Source of the DNA: Saccharomonospora marina XMU15
Lineage (GTDB): Bacteria; Actinomycetota; Actinomycetes; Mycobacteriales; Pseudonocardiaceae
DNA length: 64,000 nucleotides
Assembly (NCBI RefSeq): GCF_000244955.1
Contig: NZ_CM001439.1
Coordinates: forward strand, 1 to 64,000
Direction of reading: 5' to 3'
Each line of letters opens with the position of its first letter. The first letter of the stretch is position 1. The notes below the pieces were generated by a model, which had not been told where the DNA came from, did not search any database, and was given only the letters and a program-made list of their open reading frames with translations. This document shows positions 58,126 to 64,000 of this stretch, one piece after another. A program made the translations under genes and the position numbers.

Positions 58126-59627
58126 CGCGGCCACCACCCCTCCGGCTGCTCAAGCAAGCCGGGGTCGAACCCGGCATCGACGAGGTCGTCGAGGGTGTCG
58201 GTGCGCAGCGCCCCGGCCACCGGGCGGGCGCGGCGGTCCGCGCCGGGCCGGTAGACCTCGTTGGAGACCACCTGCGGGCCGTCGGCGCCGACCACCTCAC
58301 GGATCGAGGACACGACGCGGGTTGTCCGGTCGGTGCCGCGGGCCAGGTGCACGACAAAGTGCACCGCCGAGGCGACCAGCAGGTTCGTCGCGTCCAGCGG
58401 GAGGCGTTCGACGCCTTGCGCGGCGTAGGAGGCCAGCCGGGTGAAGGCAATCCGTGAGCTGGAGGCGTGCAGCGTCGCCATCGAGCCGTCGTTGCCCTGC
58501 GACATCGCGTTGCACATCGGGATGACTTCCGGCCCCCGGATCTCGCCGACGATCACCCGGTCCGGCGACATGCGCAGGCCCCACCGGACGAGTTCGGCCT
58601 GGGAGATCGCGCCTTCGCCCTCGACGTTGGCTTCGCGGGCCTGGAAGGCGGTCACGTCGGCGTGGACGTCGGGGTCGAGTTCCAGGCCGAGTTCGAAGGC
58701 GTCCTCGATGGTCACGATCCGCTCCATCGAGTCCATCTCCGACGCGAGCGCTCGCAGCAGGGTGGTCTTGCCTGCGCCGGTGCCGCCGGTGATCAGGATG
58801 TTCTTGCGCGCCCGGACCAGCGCGCGCAGGAACTGCTCCAGGCCGGGGTCGATGGTGCCGCGGGCGCGCAGTTCGGGCAGGGTCACCGTGAGGTAGCCGT
58901 GCCGGCGGATCGACAGCGAGGTCACGCCGCCTGCGGTCAGGCCCATCACCGCGAACAACCGCTCCCCGCCGGGGAGTTGGAGGTTGACCGCCGGGGAGCC
59001 GTAGTCGAAGCGGCGTTCCTGGCTGGACGCGCGGGCCGCGAGCAGCCGGACCAGGTCGGTCAGCTCCTCGTTCGAGCCCGCGATCGGGGCGACCCGCGCG
59101 CGGCGGCCGTCGTTGTACTGCACGAAGACCCGGTCGTAGCGGTTGGCGTTGATCGTCTCCACCGTCGGGTCGTCCAGCAGTGGCTGCAGGCCGGCCATGC
59201 CGAACAGTTCGTTGATGACCTCGGTGATCACCCGCTGTTCGACATCCCGGCCGACGAGCGACCGGTTGTCCATCAGCTCGTTCTCGCTGTGCGCGGCGAC
59301 CGCATCCTCCAGGATCGCCCGCGCCAGCTCACGGCGGGCCTCCCTGGTGACCGGGGCGCCGGTGCGGCGCTGCTGGGCATCGACCCGCAGCGGCAGCTCG
59401 GTGCCGAGCGTGTCGCGCAGGTGCTGGCGAAGTCGCCCGACGGCCTCGGTCGCCTGCACCGGTTCCGGGCCGCTCGGCGCTGGTTGCGGGGTCGCCTGCG
59501 CCCAGCTGGGGTGGCCGGACGTGTTGGCCGGTTGCCAACCTGACGGTTGTCCCTGCTGCTGGTGCGGACGCAGAGGTACCGGAGCCGGATACCCGTTAGG
59601 CGGAGGGGTGTTGGGCGGGTACGTCAT
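58122..59627 (-). CDS. cpaF: CpaF/TadA-type pilus assembly ATPase
   Basis: A 501-residue secretion ATPase (VirB11/GspE superfamily) that powers pilus assembly. A 90-residue Pro/Gln-rich tail precedes the domain. Walker A is GGTGAGKTT around 281-289, and RIVTIEDAFELGLELD, RVIVGEIRGPE and MSQGNDGSMATLHASS are the Asp box, Walker B and His box. ATG at 59627 is chosen because of the ATGA overlap with the CpaE gene. Confidence 0.92.
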   Translation of the reverse strand: MTYPPNTPPPNGYPAPVPLRPHQQQGQPSGWQPANTSGHPSWAQATPQPAPSGPEPVQATEAVGRLRQHLRDTLGTELPLRVDAQQRRTGAPVTREARRELARAILEDAVAAHSENELMDNRSLVGRDVEQRVITEVINELFGMAGLQPLLDDPTVETINANRYDRVFVQYNDGRRARVAPIAGSNEELTDLVRLLAARASSQERRFDYGSPAVNLQLPGGERLFAVMGLTAGGVTSLSIRRHGYLTVTLPELRARGTIDPGLEQFLRALVRARKNILITGGTGAGKTTLLRALASEMDSMERIVTIEDAFELGLELDPDVHADVTAFQAREANVEGEGAISQAELVRWGLRMSPDRVIVGEIRGPEVIPMCNAMSQGNDGSMATLHASSSRIAFTRLASYAAQGVERLPLDATNLLVASAVHFVVHLARGTDRTTRVVSSIREVVGADGPQVVSNEVYRPGADRRARPVAGALRTDTLDDLVDAGFDPGLLEQPEGWWPR

Positions 59628-60526
59628 GACGCTTGCCCTCCGCGCGAAGTGTTCTCGGTGTTCGGCGGCAGGGGTGCCGGCGCAAGTCGCAAACCGTTGG
59701 CCGAGACCGGGCTGGTGGGCACGCCGGGCACCGCGCGCAGCACCTGCATCGGCTGGTTGTCGGCCAGTGCCTGCCGGGGCAACGCAGGCGGCGGTGCCTG
59801 TTCGGCGATGAGCACTTTCGCCACCTTGTGCGCGACCTGCCCCAGCGCCGAATGGGCCGGTCCGCTGCGGCCCCACCGCAGCGTGCTGGGCCGTCCACAC
59901 AGCACGGCCGCCCCGTGCGGATCGTCAGGCACGCGGCCCAGCGGCAGCACTCCGAGTTCGCGAGCGACTTCAGCGGTGGAATACCCCTCGCCGACCAGCA
60001 ACATCGCCGGATGCGCGGTCCAACGGCCGATCGCCGGCAGGCGACGGGCCAGGTGCGCGAGGTCGTCGGCGTGCGCACGGGTCAGCAAGACCATCGCGTC
60101 GGCCGAGCGCACGATCGGCATCGCCGGAGACCCGGCATCGATCCGACCGCAGTCGACGATCACCACGGCATCCGGCGCGCTCGCGGCGGTCCGCAGGACG
60201 CCCGCGCCAGTGGTCGGGTCGGCCAGCGCGGACAACGCCGCTCGCGCGCGGTCGGCGTCCGGTGGCGCGGCCACCACCGGCAGCCCGCCCGGCAGGGTCT
60301 GCGCGTGCTGCCACAGCAACGCCGGGTCGTCGCTACGCCGGGCGGCGACCGCCAAGCTCACCAGCCCCGGCGCCGATTCCAGCGAGAACCGCGTCCCGAC
60401 GTCCCCGCCGGACGGGTCGGCCTCCACCAGCAGCGCGCGGGCAGGCGATGGCCAGCGCGCGGCCAGCGCGACCGAGAACGTGGTCACCCCAGGCGACCCT
60501 TTCACCGACAGCACCGCCACCAACAT
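59624..60526 (-). CDS. CpaE/TadZ-like ParA-family protein
   Basis: A 300-residue MinD/ParA-like protein: MLVAVLSVKGSPGVTTFSVA with a deviant Walker A (KGSPGVTT; Lys9 kept, the usual GKT lysine missing), then LLVEADPSGGDVG and VVIVDCGRIDAGSP. TadZ/CpaE proteins localise the pilus machine. The missing lysine makes ATP hydrolysis doubtful. Start overlaps the CpaB stop (TGATG). Confidence 0.82.
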   Translation of the reverse strand: MLVAVLSVKGSPGVTTFSVALAARWPSPARALLVEADPSGGDVGTRFSLESAPGLVSLAVAARRSDDPALLWQHAQTLPGGLPVVAAPPDADRARAALSALADPTTGAGVLRTAASAPDAVVIVDCGRIDAGSPAMPIVRSADAMVLLTRAHADDLAHLARRLPAIGRWTAHPAMLLVGEGYSTAEVARELGVLPLGRVPDDPHGAAVLCGRPSTLRWGRSGPAHSALGQVAHKVAKVLIAEQAPPPALPRQALADNQPMQVLRAVPGVPTSPVSANGLRLAPAPLPPNTENTSRGGQAS

Positions 60527-61239
60527 CACTGACCACTTCCCGGAAGCATCACGATCGACAACTGGCCCGCGGGCACGGCGGCGATCTGGCGGGCGGCGGC
60601 CTGGCTCAACTGCACCGACACCACCGTGACCTGCTGATTCGGCGGCGAGGTCACGCTGGTGACCACCGCCGGCCACACCGTCGTGGAGTCCGGCGTCGGC
60701 GGGCTGGCAAGCGCGGCGCCTGATTGGCCCGGCACGAACACCACCGACACGTGCGCGCCCGGCGACACCTCCACCGGGAACTGACCCGCCTTCAACGACA
60801 ACGCCGCGATCGCCTGCCCTGCCACGGGAACACCGGCACCGCTCACCGCGTCCAGGGTCAGCAGCGCGCCGGCGGGCAAGCTCGCGGACAGCGTCTTACC
60901 CACCACGCTGGCCGCTTGGTTCGCGTCCACAACAGACACACCGGGGTCGACGGCGACGTTGACCTGCTTGAGATCCTGCGCGGTCAGGACCTGCCCGACC
61001 GCCACCGGCCGCGCCAACGCCAAGACCGTTTCCCGGTTCCCGGAGTTCAGCGACACCACCAGGAACGCGGCGGCACACGCCAGCACAAGCAGCGCACCCA
61101 GCAGCAGATGCGGGATGCTGCGGCGTCGTTTCGTCCCACGCAGCCGCGAAGCGGGCTTCTTGCCGTCCGCGACCCAGGGACCGCTGGCCGACTTCGTGGA
61201 TCGGTCGGTGTCCGGCTGAGTCGTGATGTTCGTGGTCAC
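60526..61239 (-). CDS. CpaB/RcpC-like SAF-domain protein
   Basis: A 237-residue protein with one helix (HLLLGALLVLACAAAFLVVS) and an SAF-like domain (RETVLALARPVAVGQVLTAQDLKQVNV, GKTLSASLPAGALLTLDAV). In Gram-negative Tad systems CpaB acts at the outer membrane, so here it is probably a surface-side pilus component. The GTG at 61239 follows GGAGGAGGT; an ATG at 61260 is upstream of that site and is rejected. Confidence 0.85.
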   Translation of the reverse strand: MTTNITTQPDTDRSTKSASGPWVADGKKPASRLRGTKRRRSIPHLLLGALLVLACAAAFLVVSLNSGNRETVLALARPVAVGQVLTAQDLKQVNVAVDPGVSVVDANQAASVVGKTLSASLPAGALLTLDAVSGAGVPVAGQAIAALSLKAGQFPVEVSPGAHVSVVFVPGQSGAALASPPTPDSTTVWPAVVTSVTSPPNQQVTVVSVQLSQAAARQIAAVPAGQLSIVMLPGSGQ

Positions 61240-61355
61240 GCCGGTACCTCCTCCAGGCATGGGGGTAGTGCGCCGCGTCGCTGAGGTTCTTCAGCGAGCG
61301 GAAGGACGGGTCAGTTGTTTGTGTTGTTATGAAAGGAGGTGCTGCCCGAGAGAGG

Positions 61356-62393
61356 TCAGCCGCCGCCGTTGTTGAGGGCTTGGGACTCCGCGACACGGAA
61401 GGCCGCGTTACCGGTCGTGGTCAGGTCCGGGAACGTTCCGCCTTGGCCCGCGCCCGCCCAGGTGACCGTCCAGTGCACCGTGGCGGCGACCGGGAACGCT
61501 TGCCCCGCTTGCTTCGCGGACGAGGTGCGGTAGGTGTGGCCGCAGTCCGGCGACGGCGCCTTCGGGTCACTACCGGCTCGGAACGGTGTGCCCGCCCCGG
61601 TACACGTCACCGTGCTGCCGTCGCCCATGGACCAAGTCACCGACGTCGGCGTCGCGGTGGCCGTCACCGATACGCCCGGCACGGAGGCTGTCGCCGATAC
61701 CGGCCCCCACCCGCTCGACAGCCACATCCACGTCGGCAAGTTCACCAGCTGATCGCCGACAGGGTTCGCCGCGATCGTCGGTGTGGGCAGCCGCAACTGC
61801 TTGCGCGCCATCTGCGCCAACTCGGCCGGCGAGGGCAACTGCGCCGCACCGGGTTGCTGTCCATCCGCGATCCACACCGGTGGCCGGTACAGCCCGTCGG
61901 TGACGCCCGCGGTCGAGCATTGCCATACGTACCAAGAACCTTGCTGGCCCTGTGCTGGTTGAGCGGCTTGCGCCAGGACCACTCCACCCGCTGCTGGGCG
62001 AGTGAAGACAGCGGGTTGCACGGTCGCGCCGCCGGTGTTCAGTGGCTTGGTGAAGGCGGCGGTGACCACACCACCGGACGGCGGCTGGTAGTCGCTCTTC
62101 ACGTAGGAACACTTGGCCAGGTTCGAGTTCCCACCGATGATCGTGTCGCCGGGGTTGCTGTTGCCCTTGCCTGGGTTGCCGGTGCCCGGACGTCCCGGCT
62201 TGTTGCCGTTGCCTGGGTTCCCCGGTTTGCTGTTGTCGCCGCCTTTGCCCGCGCCGAGATCGCAGACCGGGGCCGGCGTCTGGTCACACGTCGTGCTGCC
62301 ATAGCCGCCGTCGGCGAGCGCCGGAGCCACACCGAATATGCCGCCGACGACCACCAGTCCTGTCACGATTGAAACGCGTCGTAGTTTCAGCAT
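61356..62393 (-). CDS. Secreted PKD-like protein, Gly/Asn/Pro-rich linker
   Basis: A 345-residue protein with a signal peptide (MLKLRRVSIVTGLVVVGGIF, then GVAPALADGG), a Gly/Asn/Pro repeat linker (KPGNPGNGNKPGRPGTGNPG), a middle region, and a C-terminal PKD-like fold (VTWSMGDGSTVTCTGAGTPF, HTYRTSSAK, VHWTVTWAGAG). It is probably exported and cell-surface exposed with the pilus. Overlaps the lipoprotein gene by 7 bases. Confidence 0.78.
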   Translation of the reverse strand: MLKLRRVSIVTGLVVVGGIFGVAPALADGGYGSTTCDQTPAPVCDLGAGKGGDNSKPGNPGNGNKPGRPGTGNPGKGNSNPGDTIIGGNSNLAKCSYVKSDYQPPSGGVVTAAFTKPLNTGGATVQPAVFTRPAAGGVVLAQAAQPAQGQQGSWYVWQCSTAGVTDGLYRPPVWIADGQQPGAAQLPSPAELAQMARKQLRLPTPTIAANPVGDQLVNLPTWMWLSSGWGPVSATASVPGVSVTATATPTSVTWSMGDGSTVTCTGAGTPFRAGSDPKAPSPDCGHTYRTSSAKQAGQAFPVAATVHWTVTWAGAGQGGTFPDLTTTGNAAFRVAESQALNNGGG

Positions 62394-63004
62394 GTCCCCG
62401 CCTCGTGAACGCCGTACTCCGAGACCTTCCATGATCCGTCCGCCTGCTTCTGGACGATGGCGTTGATCAGGTGCCGACCGCCCGGAGTGTCGTTGGCGAG
62501 CTGGCCGGTGTCGGCCTTGTACTTCAACCAGCGCGAATCATCGGAGCAGTCCGTGATCACGATCTTGTTCGGATTGTCAGGAGGCTCGACGGAGGACACC
62601 GAAGGCTCGTAGGTGGGTTCGCCCTTGGTCACCAAGCCGTTGTAGTGATCTGCGTACAAGGCCCGTGACATGTTCGTCAGCGCGATCCCGGTCGCGTACC
62701 GCCCCAGCTTCGGCGACTGCCAGTCCGATGTGGTCCCAGCGGCGACGAAGTCCTGCCACATACCTCGGTACGACGCGAGGGCGTCCTGCTTGGCTTTGTC
62801 CACAACAGACAATGCCGTGGTCGACGGAACCGAAGTCGTTGACGCCTGCCCGGTCGGCTGGGTCGTGCCGGACGATGGGGTGTTCGTGCCGGAACTACAC
62901 GCGGCGAGGATCGCCAACGTGGCTCCCAGGCCGAGCATCGCCCTGGCTCGGCGCCCACTAACGATCAAGACCTTGCGGGCTACCACACCCCACCCCCCAG
63001 ACAT
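62387..63004 (-). CDS. Lipoprotein
   Basis: A 205-residue protein with lipobox LAACSS after a hydrophobic stretch (MLGLGATLAILAACSSG), then a Thr/Ser-rich linker and a domain with ALSVVDKAKQDALASYRGMW and DFVAAGTTSDWQSPKLGRYA. Lipid-anchored on the outer face of the membrane. The start could be the GTG at 62986. Domain not assigned, though the motif resembles NTF2-like actinobacterial lipoproteins. It is the first gene of the minus-strand Tad operon. Confidence 0.75.
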   Translation of the reverse strand: MSGGWGVVARKVLIVSGRRARAMLGLGATLAILAACSSGTNTPSSGTTQPTGQASTTSVPSTTALSVVDKAKQDALASYRGMWQDFVAAGTTSDWQSPKLGRYATGIALTNMSRALYADHYNGLVTKGEPTYEPSVSSVEPPDNPNKIVITDCSDDSRWLKYKADTGQLANDTPGGRHLINAIVQKQADGSWKVSEYGVHEAGTC

Positions 63005-63250
63005 CAGTGAAGATCGTCTATCGTTTTCGTGATACACACCACGTCTACACCACCCACCCCCACCGACTGCAAAGTGTGTAGGCGACTGACTTTGAAGTCG
63101 GAAAGGCATTTTCTATAGATCTTCACTCTTTTGGGCGATAGGCATCACTGTCTGAGGTTGCCTGCGTGACACTGGAGGCGCGACCAGCACTTTCTGGGGG
63201 TAGGCAGTGGCAAATCGACTACAGAACGTTATAAGTGTCGGTGTCGGTTG

Positions 63251-63889
63251 ATGTCCGCCGCGTTCATCACGGCGTGGGCGGGGGTGGGAATCCTCGTTGG
63301 CGCCGCCCTGGCATTCGGCTCCCAACGCCTGCTCACGACACCTCCGATCGCAGCCCTCGCGATGCGGCTCACCGCCACGCTCCTGACCGCCCTCATGTTC
63401 GGCGCCCTCGCCTGGCGCTTCGGTCATCAGTTCGACTTGCTGCCGTACAGCGTGCTCGCCGCACTCGGTGTAGCACTCGGCGTGATCGACGTCCTCGAGC
63501 AACGACTACCCAGCGTGCTCGTCTACTCGGGCGTCGCCATCGTCGGCGCGATGCTGGCGACCTCGGCGATCCTGCACTCCAAAGGCCCGGACTTCGTGCG
63601 CGCCCTGGTCGGCATGGCAGTCATCGCCATCCTCTACCTGGTACTTGCGTTGGTGTCCGGAGGCGGGCTGGGGGCCGGCGATGTGAAACTGGGCGGTCTA
63701 CTCGGCCTCGCGCTCGGCTGGTTGAGCTGGTCGGCACTCGTCACGGCAACCGTCCTCGGCTGGTTCGCAGCCGCCCTGGTGTGGCTCCTGGTTCGAGCGA
63801 CCCGACGAAGACCGCAGGGCTCACTGGTGCCCATGGGACCGTTTCTCCTGGTCGGGGCGTTGATCACGATCGTGGGCGTTCCGGGGTGA
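63251..63889 (+). CDS. Prepilin peptidase (TadV/A24)
   Basis: A 212-residue membrane protein with about six helices. The A24 catalytic aspartates are Asp80 in LGVIDVLEQRLP and Asp144 in GAGDVKLG. It processes the Flp pilin. ATG at 63251, with no clear ribosome site; a TTG three bases upstream is another possible start. Divergent from the lipoprotein gene across a 246-base gap that probably holds promoters. Confidence 0.88.
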   Translation: MSAAFITAWAGVGILVGAALAFGSQRLLTTPPIAALAMRLTATLLTALMFGALAWRFGHQFDLLPYSVLAALGVALGVIDVLEQRLPSVLVYSGVAIVGAMLATSAILHSKGPDFVRALVGMAVIAILYLVLALVSGGGLGAGDVKLGGLLGLALGWLSWSALVTATVLGWFAAALVWLLVRATRRRPQGSLVPMGPFLLVGALITIVGVPG

Positions 63890-63913
63890 CGTTCGCTGAA
63901 GCTTCGCCTGCCG

Positions 63914-64000
63914 TCACGATGGCACCTCGGAGTAGTCGACGGCCCCACTCGACAACGCCTGCTGTGCACGGGAAAGGCGCTGGGCCATGTCCGGCCGTAG
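63914..64000 (-). CDS. C-terminal end of an unknown protein (partial)
   Basis: The minus strand from the right edge to 63914 is open for 28 codons (LRPDMAQRLSRAQQALSSGA, then VDYSEVPS) and ends in TGA. This is probably the end of a gene that lies mostly outside the window, convergent with the prepilin peptidase. Length is too short to assign a family. Confidence 0.4.
   Translation of the reverse strand, partial: LRPDMAQRLSRAQQALSSGAVDYSEVPS

Overview
The window is high-GC actinobacterial DNA. The left 16 kb is a chromosomal replication-origin locus in the order rpmH - dnaA - oriC - dnaN - gnd - recF - dciA - gyrB - gyrA - DUF3566 gene - tRNA-Ile. Gene order and protein style fit the Pseudonocardiaceae (Amycolatopsis, Saccharomonospora or Prauserella type). 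The genus is an inference from gene order, not a measurement. After tRNA-Ile come small housekeeping or stress genes (RibD/DHFR-like reductase, thioredoxin-like protein, DUF1801, DinB, GvpU-like, CsbD, DLW-39), one parS-like palindrome and a tRNA-Ala(UGC).

From tRNA-Ala to the right edge the DNA looks like one large integrative and conjugative element or a composite island. Its right end is not visible. It begins with a large serine recombinase whose reading frame runs antisense into the tRNA gene. Upstream of it, and coupled to it, is a small recombinase-like protein that has lost the catalytic serine. Next is a tightly coupled minus-strand operon (25790 down to 18639): a degenerate methyltransferase, an SPPY-type DNA methyltransferase, a cytosine-5 methyltransferase, a PAPS-reductase-like gene, a queuosine-precursor (VUT) transporter, a DpdA/TGT-like enzyme, a recombinase DNA-binding module without a catalytic domain, and a small protein. 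I read this as a mobile DNA-modification module that may salvage a 7-deazaguanine base.

A repeat-rich intergenic region (25791-26338) separates it from a plus-strand type IV secretion operon (26339-38204): a small pilin-like protein, a TrbL/VirB6-like channel, PrgI/VirB3-like, VirB4 ATPase, VirD4 coupling protein, a replication-relaxation family protein and a lytic transglycosylase-NlpC/P60 hydrolase. No relaxase is recognisable in the window. The next block (38173-49363) is mostly minus-strand cargo. It includes two paralogous RAMA-domain proteins (predicted readers of modified DNA, one frameshifted), a MoxR-type AAA+ ATPase with a VWA/metal-binding partner, and many small unknown genes. An AT-rich, DnaA-box- and repeat-containing gap (49364-50177) and a HxlR-type regulator follow.

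The right 13 kb (50719-63889) is a Tad/Flp pilus locus: a membrane-anchored LysM-BTAD regulator, TadG/TadE-like pseudopilins, Flp pilin, TadC, TadB, CpaF, CpaE, CpaB, a secreted protein, a lipoprotein and, divergently, a prepilin peptidase.

The reading-frame lesions I can see (two in the cytosine methyltransferase, one in the PAPS-reductase-like gene, one in a RAMA gene) all fall in genes tied to DNA modification. They are either decay or consensus errors in short homopolymers. Gene ends were set by ribosome sites and by the frequent ATGA/GTGA/TGATG overlaps.
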